Below, piece after piece: positions 45,497 to 53,981 of a stretch of 64,000 nt of DNA; position 1 is the first letter of the stretch, and each line of letters opens with the position of its first letter. Both the position numbers and the translations under genes were made by a program. The notes under the pieces are model-generated. The model saw nothing but the letters and a program-made list of their open reading frames with translations. It had not been told where the DNA came from and ran no database searches. This DNA comes from Caulobacter sp. Root655 (GTDB taxonomy: Bacteria; Pseudomonadota; Alphaproteobacteria; Caulobacterales; Caulobacteraceae). The DNA is taken from contig NZ_LMHC01000012.1 in NCBI RefSeq assembly GCF_001427665.1, forward strand, positions 187,223-251,222, in the 5' to 3' direction.

Positions 45497-45513
45497 ATGC
45501 TCAGTTTGAGCAT
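45497..45513. promoter_or_regulatory. Palindrome 2 upstream of nadA
   Basis: ATGCTCA-gtt-TGAGCAT, perfect 7-bp arms, 13 bases before the start codon. Could act with palindrome 1 in looping or cooperative repression. Confidence 0.55.
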
Positions 45514-45526
45514 AAGAGAGGATCAC

Positions 45527-46627
45527 ATGGCTGACGGTTTCGCGCGCCCCCTCCCGGCGTCTTTGGCCTTCACCCCCGACGTCGAGGCCCAGACCGCCGC
45601 GATGTGGGACAAGGTCAAACACCATGTCACGCCCCTGGAATGGCGCCTGCACGCGCCGCTGATCGCCGAGATCAACCGGCTGAAGCGCGAGAAGAACGCC
45701 GTCATCCTGGCCCACAACTACATGACGCCCGAGATCTTCCATGGGGTCGGCGACTATGTCGGCGACAGCCTGGGCCTGGCCCGCGAGGCCGCCAAGAGCG
45801 ACGCCGCCGTGATCATCCAGGCCGGCGTCCACTTCATGGCCGAGACCAGCAAGGTGCTGGCTCCCGACAAGCGGGTGCTGATCCCCGACCTGCTGGCCGG
45901 CTGCAGCCTGGCCTCCTCGATCACCGGCGCCGACGTGCGACTGATCAAGCAGCGCTATCCGGGCGTGCCGGTGGTCACCTATGTCAACACCACGGCCGAC
46001 GTGAAGGCCGAGACCGACATCTGCTGCACCAGCGCCAACGCCGTGCAGGTGGTGGAGTGGGCGGCCCGCGAGTGGGGCGTCGACAAGGTCATCCTGATCC
46101 CCGACGAATACCTGGCCCGCAACGTCGCCCGCCAGACGAACGTCAAGATCATCGCCTGGGCCGGCCGCTGCGAGGTGCACGAGCGCTTCACGGCCGGCGA
46201 CATCGCCGAGATGCGCGCGGCCTATCCCGGCGCCGAGATCCTGGCCCACCCCGAGTGCCCGACCGAGATCCTGGAAGCCGCCGACTTCGCCGGCTCGACC
46301 GCGGCGATGAACGACTATGTGGCGCTAAGGAAGCCCAAGCAGGTGGTGCTGATCACCGAATGCTCGATGGCCTCCAACGTCCAGGCGGAGTCGCCCGGCA
46401 CCCAGTTCATCGGCCCCTGCAACCTGTGCCCGCACATGAAGCGGATCAGCCTGCGGAACATCCACGACGCCCTGGTCCACGACCGCTACGAGGTCACCGT
46501 CGATCCGGCCATCGCCGACCGCGCCCGCCTGGCCGTGCAGCGGATGATCGACCTGCCGCCGCCGGCCGTCCCGGCGCGGTACGACCTGGTCAAGGCCCGG
46601 CATCACGTGGATGTGGAACTGATCTAG
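45527..46627 (+). CDS. nadA: Quinolinate synthase
   Basis: 366 residues. Three pseudo-repeated domains with [4Fe-4S] ligands in [12 protein letters not shown] (Cys126), ICCTSANAV and GPCNLCPHM; substrate motif [12 protein letters not shown], and [11 protein letters not shown]. Condenses iminoaspartate with dihydroxyacetone phosphate to quinolinate. First of the NAD de novo genes nadA-nadB-nadC here. Confidence 0.97.
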   Translation: MADGFARPLPASLAFTPDVEAQTAAMWDKVKHHVTPLEWRLHAPLIAEINRLKREKNAVILAHNYMTPEIFHGVGDYVGDSLGLAREAAKSDAAVIIQAGVHFMAETSKVLAPDKRVLIPDLLAGCSLASSITGADVRLIKQRYPGVPVVTYVNTTADVKAETDICCTSANAVQVVEWAAREWGVDKVILIPDEYLARNVARQTNVKIIAWAGRCEVHERFTAGDIAEMRAAYPGAEILAHPECPTEILEAADFAGSTAAMNDYVALRKPKQVVLITECSMASNVQAESPGTQFIGPCNLCPHMKRISLRNIHDALVHDRYEVTVDPAIADRARLAVQRMIDLPPPAVPARYDLVKARHHVDVELI

Positions 46628-46637
46628 AAATTCGTTT

Positions 46638-46756
46638 CCTTCCCCCCTTGCGGGGGAAGGTGGCCGCGAAGCGGTCGGATGGGGGGTGTCGGCGCGAACC
46701 TTTCGAGACCGGCGCCGACACCCCCACCCCAACCCCTCCCCGCAAGGGGGAGGGGC
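46638..46756. repeat. G/C-skewed intergenic repeat, family E
   Basis: CTTCCCCCCTTGCGGGGGAAGG and CCCTCCCCGCAAGGGGGAGGG ends with inner GGGGGTGTCGGCGC / GCGCCGACACCCCC arms, between nadA and nadB. It may weaken or process the nadA-nadB transcript. Confidence 0.7.
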
Positions 46757-46770
46757 TCCGGAGTTGAAGC

Positions 46771-48318
46771 ATGACCGACCGCATCACCTTCGACGGCCCC
46801 GTGATCCTCGGGGCGGGCCTGGCGGGCCTGACCGCCGCCCTCTCCGCGACGGATGGGGCCGCCGCGCCGCGCCAGGCGCTGGTGCTGTCGCCGACGCCGC
46901 TGGCCACCGGCTGCTCCAGCGCCTGGGCCCAGGGCGGCATGGCGGCGGCGTTGTCGGACGAGGACGCCCCGGCCCTGCACGCCGCCGACACCATGGCGGC
47001 CGGCGCCGGGCTCTGTGATCCCAAAGCGGTCGAGCTGCTGACCACCGAGGGTCCCGCCGCCGTCCGCGCCCTAGCCGCCCTGGGCGCGCCGTTCGACCGT
47101 AAAGCCGATGGGGAGTTCGTGCTGAGCCTCGAAGCGGCCCACGCCAAGGCCCGTGTCGCCCGGGTCGGCGGCGACGGGGCTGGCGCGGCGATCATGGCCG
47201 CCGTCATCGCCGCCGTCCGCGCCGCGCCCTCCATCGAGGTCCGCGAGAACGCCCGAGCCCGCCGACTGCTTCAGGACACGACGGGTCGCGTCGTCGGGCT
47301 GATTGCAGAGATCGACGGCAAGCTGGTCGAAATCCGCTGCGCCAGCGTGATCCTGGCCACCGGCGGGGTGGGCGGCCTCTACGCCGTCACCACGACCCCG
47401 GCCGAGGTCCGGGGCGAGGGCCTGGGCCTGGCCGCCCTGGCCGGGGCGGTAATCGCCGATCCGGAGTTCGTGCAGTTCCACCCCACGGCCATCGACATCG
47501 GCCGCGACCCCGCCCCCCTGGCCACCGAGGCCCTGCGCGGCGAGGGGGCGATTCTTCGCAACGCCCCCTTGGGCGACAAGGACGGCCGCGCCTTCATGGC
47601 CGACTACCACCCGGCCCGGGAACTGGCCCCGCGCGACGTGGTGGCCCGCGCCATCCACGCAGAGCGGGCGGCCGGTCGCGGCGCGTTCCTCGACGCCACG
47701 ACAGCGGTCGGCGCGCATTTCCCGCACGAGTTCCCGGCCGTGTTCGCCGCCTGCATGAGCGCGGGGATCGACCCTCGCGTCCAGCCGATCCCGGTGACCC
47801 CGGCGGTGCACTACCACATGGGCGGCGTCGCCACCGACCTTGACGGGCGCACCAGCCTGCAAGGCCTGCTGGCGGCCGGCGAATGCGCCAGCACCGGCGT
47901 GCACGGCGCCAACCGCCTGGCCTCCAACAGCCTGCTGGAGGCGGCGGTGTTCGGGGCCCGGGCCGGCCGGGTCGCCCGCGAACTTAACCTTGGCGTTGAG
48001 CCGCCGCTGGCGGCCGCGCCCGCGCCGGACCTGCCCGACGCCGCCTTCCAGGCCCTGCGCCAGGCGATGAGCCGCGACGCCGGAGTGATCCGCGACGCCG
48101 ACGGCCTGAACCGCCTGCTCACGGCGCTGGACGCCCTGGAAGACGCCAACGGTCTGGCCCCGACCCTGGTGGCCGCCCGCCTGATCGCCCGCGCCGCCCT
48201 GGCCCGCCAGGAAAGCCGCGGCGGCCATTTCCGCACCGATTTCCCGGCCACCGCCCTGGCCGAACGGACCTTCGTCACCCTGGAGGCGGCCGGCGCCCTT
48301 CGCCGTCAGGCGGCTTGA
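46771..48318 (+). CDS. nadB: L-aspartate oxidase
   Basis: 515 residues, flavoprotein of the succinate dehydrogenase/fumarate reductase group. FAD motif VILGAGLAGLTAALS, GCSSAWAQGGMAAAL, ATGGVGGLYAVTT, FVQFHPTAI, HYHMGGVATDLDGRTS and GANRLASNSLLEAAVFGARAG. Oxidises aspartate to iminoaspartate for NadA. Its 3' end overlaps the convergent membrane gene by 13 bases. Confidence 0.96.
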   Translation: MTDRITFDGPVILGAGLAGLTAALSATDGAAAPRQALVLSPTPLATGCSSAWAQGGMAAALSDEDAPALHAADTMAAGAGLCDPKAVELLTTEGPAAVRALAALGAPFDRKADGEFVLSLEAAHAKARVARVGGDGAGAAIMAAVIAAVRAAPSIEVRENARARRLLQDTTGRVVGLIAEIDGKLVEIRCASVILATGGVGGLYAVTTTPAEVRGEGLGLAALAGAVIADPEFVQFHPTAIDIGRDPAPLATEALRGEGAILRNAPLGDKDGRAFMADYHPARELAPRDVVARAIHAERAAGRGAFLDATTAVGAHFPHEFPAVFAACMSAGIDPRVQPIPVTPAVHYHMGGVATDLDGRTSLQGLLAAGECASTGVHGANRLASNSLLEAAVFGARAGRVARELNLGVEPPLAAAPAPDLPDAAFQALRQAMSRDAGVIRDADGLNRLLTALDALEDANGLAPTLVAARLIARAALARQESRGGHFRTDFPATALAERTFVTLEAAGALRRQAA

Positions 48319-48899
48319 AGCCGGCGCCCGCGCAGGGCCCAGGCGGCCAGCTTCAGCGTCACCGCCAGGCCGACCAGGCTCAGCGCCGGGATCGCCAGCC
48401 AGGGCTTGGCCGCCAGGCGGCTGACATAGCTGTTGGTGAACACCAGCAGGATCATCAGCCCGCCCGTGACGTGCAGCGCTTTCCAACCCTTGCGCCCCAG
48501 GGCCCGCACGGCCGCGTCGTTCGAGGTCGCCGCCATGGCCGCGATCAGCAGGTAGGTGAAGCCGCCGGCATAGATCGTCACCTTGGGCAGCACGTGGTGG
48601 AAGACCAGGGCCAGGGTCAGGATGAAGCCCAGGTGCACGAAGTGGCAGGCCGCGAAGCCCAGCCCCACCGCCCGCCGCCGGCGCAGCAGCGTCGCGCGCC
48701 ATCCGTCCGGCCACAGCGCGGCGAGCGCCGAGGCCGACCAGGCGGCGACGAACCACGGAAAGGCGAAGCGGGCCGTCAGGCGCGTGGCCTCCAGCGCGCC
48801 CTCGTGGCTCCAGCCGCCGCCGATCGCGAACCCCGTCGCGCCGACCGCCAAGGCGGCCAGGGCCGCGCCCCCCACCAGGGCGGGCGTGGAAATGCTCAT
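48306..48899 (-). CDS. Ferric-reductase-like (YedZ-type) membrane protein
   Basis: 197 residues with six hydrophobic segments. Two His-bearing helices (VGLGFAACHFVHLGFILTLALVFHH and WKALHVTGGLMILLVFTNSYVS) could ligate haem as in the ferric-reductase transmembrane domain. GAGAGGA before ATG 48899 fixes the start. No partner MsrP gene is linked. Divergent from the TetR gene, which probably represses it. Confidence 0.72.
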   Translation of the reverse strand: MSISTPALVGGAALAALAVGATGFAIGGGWSHEGALEATRLTARFAFPWFVAAWSASALAALWPDGWRATLLRRRRAVGLGFAACHFVHLGFILTLALVFHHVLPKVTIYAGGFTYLLIAAMAATSNDAAVRALGRKGWKALHVTGGLMILLVFTNSYVSRLAAKPWLAIPALSLVGLAVTLKLAAWALRGRRLQAA

Positions 48900-48935
48900 G
48901 TTCGATCCTCTCGAGCGGTGCGCTTCCACACCTTT

Positions 48936-48972
48936 CATACCGACGGTATGATCGTCATACTATGAGTATGAC
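48936..48972. promoter_or_regulatory. Tandem inverted repeats between the ferric-reductase-like and TetR genes
   Basis: CATACCG-a-CGGTATG (48936-48950) and GTCATAC-tatga-GTATGAC (48954-48972), both perfect. The second covers the TetR start codon, suggesting autorepression of a nearly leaderless gene. Confidence 0.65.
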
Positions 48973-49624
48973 GTCAAGCCCCCGCGCCGCGCCGCTGACC
49001 AATCGCCAGCGCCTGGTCGTCCACGCCCGCCGGCTGTTCGCCGAGAAGGGTTTCGCCGAGGTGTCGGTCGACGAGGTGGCCGCCGCCGCCGGTCTGACCA
49101 AGGGCGCGGTCTATTATCAGTTCAAGGACAAGACCGACCTGTTCCGCGCCGCCTGCGAGTCGGTGCTGGCCGACGTGCGCGACAAGGTCGACACCGCCAC
49201 CATGGGCCAGTCGGCCCATCACCTGGACGAAATCGTCATCGGGGCCGACCGGCTGTACGACGCCTACGAGGCGCCGGACGCCCGGCGCCTGCTGCTGGTC
49301 GACGGCCTGACGGTGCTGGGGGTCGATGGCTGGACGGCGATGCAGGAGCCGGTCGGGATCGGCCTGATCGCCCACGCCCTGACCCACCTGGCCGAGGACG
49401 GCCGGCTGGAGCCGGACGTGGTGCCGGCCCTGGCCCACCTGATGTTCGGCGCCTTCGTCCAGGGGGTGCTGCGCATCGCCGCCGCCGCCGATCCGCAAGC
49501 CGCCAGCCGCGACGTCCGCCGCGCCACCCGCACATTGACCCAGGCGCTGTTCTCCGGCGCCGGCGCCCCGCTGAAGGAGCCCGCATGGCTGCCCCTCTCG
49601 CCTCCCTTGCCGCCCACCTCGTGA
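48962..49624 (+). CDS. TetR-family regulator
   Basis: 220 residues. HTH RQRLVVHARRLFAEKGFAEVSVDEVAAAAGLTKGAVYYQFKDKTDLF; helical C-terminal domain. Starts at ATG 48962 (48968 possible). Its 3' end overlaps the start of nadC by 40 bases, so it is co-transcribed with nadC. The adjacent divergent membrane gene is the likely target. Confidence 0.9.
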   Translation: MSMTSSPRAAPLTNRQRLVVHARRLFAEKGFAEVSVDEVAAAAGLTKGAVYYQFKDKTDLFRAACESVLADVRDKVDTATMGQSAHHLDEIVIGADRLYDAYEAPDARRLLLVDGLTVLGVDGWTAMQEPVGIGLIAHALTHLAEDGRLEPDVVPALAHLMFGAFVQGVLRIAAAADPQAASRDVRRATRTLTQALFSGAGAPLKEPAWLPLSPPLPPTS

Positions 49625-50463
49625 CCCCCCTCCCCGACCTCCTCGTCCGCCCGATCGTCGACATGGCCCTGGCCGAGGATCTCGGCCGGGCCGGCGACAT
49701 CACCGCCCAGGCCTGCATCGACGCCGACGCGCGCCTGTCGGTGGTCTGGGCCGCGCGGCAGGACGGCCGTGTCGCCGGCCTGTCCTGCGCCCGCCTGGCC
49801 CTGGCCGCCCTCGACCCGACCGCGAGCTTCGCGGTGGTGACGCCAGACGGCGCCGACGCCGCGCCGGGCGCGATCCTGGCCCGCGCGCAGGGCAACGCCC
49901 GCGCCGTGCTGGCCGCCGAGCGCACGGGCCTGAACCTGCTGGGCAAGCTGTCGGGCATCGCCACCCTGACCCGGGCCTATGTCCGCCTGGTGCAGGGCAC
50001 GGGGGCGACCATCGTCGACACCCGCAAGACCACGCCCGGCCTGCGAGCCCTGGAGAAGTACGCCGTGCGCTGCGGCGGCGGCATCAACCACCGCTTCGGC
50101 CTGGACGACGCCATCCTGATCAAGGACAACCACGTCGCCGCCTGCGGCGGGGTCGGCGAAGCCGTCCGCCGGGCCCGCGCCTTCGCCGGCCACCTGGTCA
50201 AGGTCGAGGTCGAGGTCGACGGCCTGAACCAGCTGGAAGACGCCCTGCGGCACCGTCCCGACGTGGTCATGCTCGACAATTTCAGCCTCGACGACCTGAA
50301 GACCGCCGTCGCCCTGGCCAAGGGCCGGGCGGTGCTGGAGGCTTCCGGCGGCGTCAACCTGACCACCGTGCGCGCCATCGCCGAGACCGGGGTGGACGTC
50401 ATCAGCGTCGGCGCCCTGACCCACTCGGCCCTGGTCCTGGACATCGGCCTGGACGCGGTATGA
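49585..50463 (+). CDS. nadC: Nicotinate-nucleotide pyrophosphorylase (carboxylating)
   Basis: 292 residues. Quinolinate phosphoribosyltransferase motifs: [108 protein letters not shown]. Converts quinolinate and PRPP to nicotinate mononucleotide. Separated from nadAB by the ferric-reductase-like and TetR genes. Confidence 0.97.
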   Translation: MAAPLASLAAHLVTPLPDLLVRPIVDMALAEDLGRAGDITAQACIDADARLSVVWAARQDGRVAGLSCARLALAALDPTASFAVVTPDGADAAPGAILARAQGNARAVLAAERTGLNLLGKLSGIATLTRAYVRLVQGTGATIVDTRKTTPGLRALEKYAVRCGGGINHRFGLDDAILIKDNHVAACGGVGEAVRRARAFAGHLVKVEVEVDGLNQLEDALRHRPDVVMLDNFSLDDLKTAVALAKGRAVLEASGGVNLTTVRAIAETGVDVISVGALTHSALVLDIGLDAV

Positions 50464-50541
50464 ACCGCTCCGAGCGCCCTAAGGTTGTCCGCCGGCGCGA
50501 ACACCCTTAGACGCGGATCGGGGTGTTTGGGGAACCGACCG

Positions 50542-51219
50542 ATGGCGAAGAACAAGAAAGCCTATGTGGCGCGCGATCCGAGCGCCTTGGGCCGGATGGT
50601 CGTGGTCTGGCTCTACCTCCGGATCGCCTCATCGGTCGTCAGCCTGTTCACCGACCTCTTCCAGTTCCAGGCCCTGTCGCGGTTTCCTTCGGACACGCCG
50701 GTCTCGATGACGGAAACCCTGCCGGGCATGGAGACCGCGGACCTGGCCACCGGCCTGGGCAGCCTGCTGCTGCTGGTCACGCTGCTGGTCAGCGGCTTCC
50801 TGACGCTGAAGTGGATCTATCGCGTCACCATGAACAGCCACACCCTGGCCAGCGGCCTGAGGGTGTCGCCGCCATGGTCGATCGGCTGGTTCTTCGTGCC
50901 CTTCGCCAACCTCTACAAGCCGTTCCAGGCCATCAGCGACGCCTGGTCTGTCAGCCTCTCGCCGGAGTCCTGGCGGGCCCAGGACACGCCGTCCCTGCTG
51001 CGCTGGTGGTGGGGCCTGTGGCTCGTCGCCTCGTTCCTCGACAACGCCAGCTTCCGCCTGCAGCTACGCACCCACCAGGTCAGCGACGCGATGATCACGG
51101 CGGGCCTCGACGCCGTGAGCGACGCGCTCTGGATCCCGCTCTGCCTCGTGTTGATCCGGATCGTCCAGCGGCTCGGCGCCCAGCAGGCCGAGATGCTGCG
51201 CACGACGGCCTTCAGCTAG
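50542..51219 (+). CDS. DUF4328-like membrane protein
   Basis: 225 residues, five to six hydrophobic segments. The central SPPWSIGWFFVPFANLYKPFQAISDAW is the DUF4328 signature (P-x-x-x-x-x-W-F-x-P-x-x-N-L-x-x-P). Function unknown. Its end abuts a family B repeat. Confidence 0.8.
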   Translation: MAKNKKAYVARDPSALGRMVVVWLYLRIASSVVSLFTDLFQFQALSRFPSDTPVSMTETLPGMETADLATGLGSLLLLVTLLVSGFLTLKWIYRVTMNSHTLASGLRVSPPWSIGWFFVPFANLYKPFQAISDAWSVSLSPESWRAQDTPSLLRWWWGLWLVASFLDNASFRLQLRTHQVSDAMITAGLDAVSDALWIPLCLVLIRIVQRLGAQQAEMLRTTAFS

Positions 51220-51220
51220 C

Positions 51221-51327
51221 GAGAGCATTTTCGAGCGAAGTGGATACCGGTTCGCGTGAAGAAAATGCGCAAGAACATAAACCTAGAGCCTCCCGGCCTG
51301 ATGCAATCAGGTCGGGAGGCTCTAGGC
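51221..51327. repeat. Dispersed repeat, family B, plus CCTCCCGGCCTGATGC palindrome
   Basis: GAGAGCATTTTCGAGCGAAGT unit followed by the hairpin AGAGCCTCCCGGCCTGA...TCAGGTCGGGAGGCTCT. Same two-part layout as at 25369-25463. Confidence 0.8.
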
Positions 51328-51363
51328 GAGACAGCGGTTTCTTAACCGTCCCCCAGGCACAGA

Positions 51364-52002
51364 GTGGCGGCCGCCCAGCGTCCCGCCGGACGGCCGGAGC
51401 GTTCAGGGTTGCAGCCCAGTCAGCACATCAATCTCGACAAGGCTCGGGCGCTGATCGTCGACGACAACCACCAGTCGCTCGACCTGCTGGTCGGCGTGCT
51501 GACCAGCTTTGGCCTGCGCAACATCGTGCGCAAGGCCAGCGGCAAGGACGCCCAGGAAGAGCTGCGATATCATCCGGTCGACCTGATCCTGGCCAACGCC
51601 CAATTGCCTGAAATGGACGGCTACGACCTGATCCGCTGGCTGCGCCGCGAGGGCGACGAGGCCAGCCGCCAGACGCCGGCCATCATCGTCACCGCCCACA
51701 CCCGCCGCGCCCACGTCGAGAAGGCCCGCGACTGCGGCGCCAACTTCATCATCACCAAGCCGATCTCGCCCGCCGTCATGCTGGAGCGCATCCTTTGGGT
51801 GGCCAGGAGCGACCGGCTGTTCATCGAGTGCGACGCCTATGCCGGCCCGGACCGTCGCTGGCGCAACGCCGGCCCGCCCATCGAATTCCCCGACGGCCGC
51901 CGCCGCGACGATCGGTCGATCGAACTGGGCGACGGCCAGGGCCAGGACATGAGCCAGGACGAGCTGGACCTGCTGATCAAGCCGCAGAGATCGCCGATAT
52001 GA
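51364..52002 (+). CDS. Receiver-domain protein lacking the phospho-acceptor Asp (pseudo-receiver)
   Basis: 212 residues from GTG 51364 (TTG 51409 is an alternative). CheY-like receiver with the acidic pair Asp33/Asp34 (ALIVDDNHQSLD), the Thr in IIVTAHT and Lys in FIITKPIS. At the acceptor position the sequence reads DLILANAQLPEMDG, so Asn78 replaces Asp. A C-terminal tail of ~75 residues (CDAYAGPDRRWRNAGPP...) carries no known output domain. It cannot be phosphorylated in the usual way and may act as an adaptor. The next gene overlaps it. Confidence 0.85.
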   Translation: MAAAQRPAGRPERSGLQPSQHINLDKARALIVDDNHQSLDLLVGVLTSFGLRNIVRKASGKDAQEELRYHPVDLILANAQLPEMDGYDLIRWLRREGDEASRQTPAIIVTAHTRRAHVEKARDCGANFIITKPISPAVMLERILWVARSDRLFIECDAYAGPDRRWRNAGPPIEFPDGRRRDDRSIELGDGQGQDMSQDELDLLIKPQRSPI

Positions 52003-52484
52003 GCCAAGTCAAGAAAAGCCGCATGCGGCCCCGCCTCGGCCAGCTGATGGCCCAGAAGAGCGGCGGCATGTACGTGGCCGAGGCCCTGAAGCGCGCCGAC
52101 GCCACGCTGGAGACCCTGCGCGAACCGTCGCTGACCGGGATCGACGGCTACATCGCCGCGCTCGACGCCCTGCTGGCCTCCGACGCCGGGGACCACGCCA
52201 GGATCGAAGGCCTGTACGCCCGCGCCGCCGACATCGTCAGCCTGTGCGGCGCCGAGCGCAACGCGGCGGTCCAGGTCGCCGCCCGCTCGCTGTGCGACCT
52301 GCTGGACGGGGCCGACGGCCTGACGCCCGCGGTCGTGGCCGGGATCAAGGTGCACGTCGCCTCGATCAAGCTGCTGCACCGCGCCGACGCCGACCCCGCC
52401 ATGCACGACGTCATCCTGCAAGGCCTGGCCAGCGTGCTCGAGAAGCGGCAGGGCGAGAGCGGGGACAAGGCTCCGTCGGCCTAG
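51999..52484 (+). CDS. Helical protein co-translated with the pseudo-receiver (CheE-like)
   Basis: 161 residues, all helical. Starts ATGA inside the pseudo-receiver stop. N-terminus RLGQLMAQKSGGMYVAEALKRADATLETLREPSL resembles the small CheE proteins of caulobacterial chemotaxis operons; I rate this match as weak. Gene overlap suggests physical association of the two products. Confidence 0.6.
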   Translation: MSQVKKSRMRPRLGQLMAQKSGGMYVAEALKRADATLETLREPSLTGIDGYIAALDALLASDAGDHARIEGLYARAADIVSLCGAERNAAVQVAARSLCDLLDGADGLTPAVVAGIKVHVASIKLLHRADADPAMHDVILQGLASVLEKRQGESGDKAPSA

Positions 52485-52513
52485 GGCGCGTTGGCTTCCC
52501 TGAACCACCTTTG

Positions 52514-52642
52514 TCCGCTCATCCCGGCGAATGCCGGGACCCAGATGGGATGGCTTCGAGACTGACGCCAAGAGCGCTGAGCCCCTCCCGTCATCCACAC
52601 CGCCATAGGATCTGGGTCCCGGCATTCGCCGGGATGAGCGGA
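52514..52642. repeat. Intergenic inverted repeat, family D
   Basis: Full copy between convergent genes, TCCGCTCATCCCGGCGAAT...ATTCGCCGGGATGAGCGGA. Confidence 0.8.
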
Positions 52643-52662
52643 GATTGGGAGTGTGACCCCCC

Positions 52663-53895
52663 CTAAGCCACCGACGAGATCGGCGCGCTGTCGGGGAAGG
52701 TCGACCAGTCATGCATCGGCAGGTGCAGGGACGGCAGGGAGGCGCTGCCGACCGGGACCTCGAGCAGGTCGGTCACGGCCGCGCCGGTCAGGAAGGGCGC
52801 CTCCTGGTCGATGCAGTGGTTCAGCTCGCGCCGGGTGCGCACGTCCGCCAGACCCTGCCAGACGTGCTTGCGGCGATAGGCCGGACCTTCGCGCATGAAC
52901 CGGGTCACCGCCGCCAGCCTGACCTTCTCGCTGGCCTGGGGCAGGACCAGGGTCACGCTGCTGGCCAGGTCGGCGGGCAGGTCGTCGATCTGGAAGGCCG
53001 GGTCGCTGACCCGCAGGTCCAGCCGGCCGAAGAACGGGTCGAGGAAGCGCTTGACCTGCGACAGGGCCGAGAACGACGGCGCGCGCGGCGTGTCGTAGAC
53101 AGCGGCGGCCAGGCGTCCGCGCAGGGCGCGCGGCAGGGCCTCCAGATGCGGCAGCAGGTCGGCGCGGGCGCTGGGCTTGACCATGGCCGAGAAGCTGATC
53201 GGAAGGAACATCAACCCCGCCTCCAGCTTGGCCAGGGCCGTCTTGGCCCCCAGCAGCGTGGGAATGTCGTCTTCCTGGCGGTCGGCGTCGGCGCGTGACG
53301 GCGTCAGGCCGAAGACGTCGGACACGCCGTCCTGGCGCCAGACCGCGACGCTGCCGATGAACACCTCGCGGGCGGTGTGATAGACGCCCCGATAGCCGAC
53401 CCTGGCCGGGACGGAGGCCTGTTCGACGGGCGCCAGCTCCTCCATCGGCGGCGCGCCGCACACCGGTCCGCCCGGCGGCACGACCGAACTGACCTCGGTG
53501 GGGGTGATGCGGCAGACCCGGCCAACCAGCGAACCGTCGTCCTCGCCGTTCAGCAGGGCCTTGAGTTGCGCGCCGTGGATGCCGGCGAAGCGCATGACGT
53601 CGGTCTGGTCGCCCTCGAACATCAGCAGGGCGATGTCGCCCACGCCCTTGTCGCCGAACAGCTTGAACTGCAGGTCGCGGGCCAGGGCCTGCAGCTCGCG
53701 GGCGTCCAGCTGGGTGGCGCGCGGGTCGGCCAGCACGAAGGAGAACGGCGCGACCAGGCCGTAGCGGCGCGGCCACAGCCAGGTGGTTTCCAGATAAGCG
53801 CCCGCCACCTTGCCGACCAGGGTCGCCATGGTGTCGTTGTCGGCGAACCGCAGTTCGTCGCCCACGAAGACCTTGAGGCACGCAATCGCTGTCAT
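52663..53895 (-). CDS. Tandem paralogue 2 of a two-gene family with degenerate EAL-like C-terminal domain
   Basis: 410 residues. N-terminal ~110 residues (MTAIACLKVFVGDELRF ... LMFEGDQTDVMRFAGIHGAQLKALL) are closely similar to the next gene's product. The C-terminal half (RGVYHTAREVFIGSVAVWR ... VKRFLDPFFGRLDLRVSD ... WQGLADVRTRRELNHCIDQEAPFLTGAAV) has the layout of an EAL/TIM-barrel domain, but the EAL catalytic acidic residues are not apparent. Lies 86 bases downstream of its paralogue. Possibly a non-catalytic c-di-GMP or signalling protein; this is inference. Confidence 0.65.
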   Translation of the reverse strand: MTAIACLKVFVGDELRFADNDTMATLVGKVAGAYLETTWLWPRRYGLVAPFSFVLADPRATQLDARELQALARDLQFKLFGDKGVGDIALLMFEGDQTDVMRFAGIHGAQLKALLNGEDDGSLVGRVCRITPTEVSSVVPPGGPVCGAPPMEELAPVEQASVPARVGYRGVYHTAREVFIGSVAVWRQDGVSDVFGLTPSRADADRQEDDIPTLLGAKTALAKLEAGLMFLPISFSAMVKPSARADLLPHLEALPRALRGRLAAAVYDTPRAPSFSALSQVKRFLDPFFGRLDLRVSDPAFQIDDLPADLASSVTLVLPQASEKVRLAAVTRFMREGPAYRRKHVWQGLADVRTRRELNHCIDQEAPFLTGAAVTDLLEVPVGSASLPSLHLPMHDWSTFPDSAPISSVA

Positions 53896-53981
53896 GCCGC
53901 CACTATTACGCGGGCAAGGTTGATAAAGTAGGGCGCCACGCCGCGACTGACTGACGCAGCCTTAGGTGGTTTAGCTTGGGC

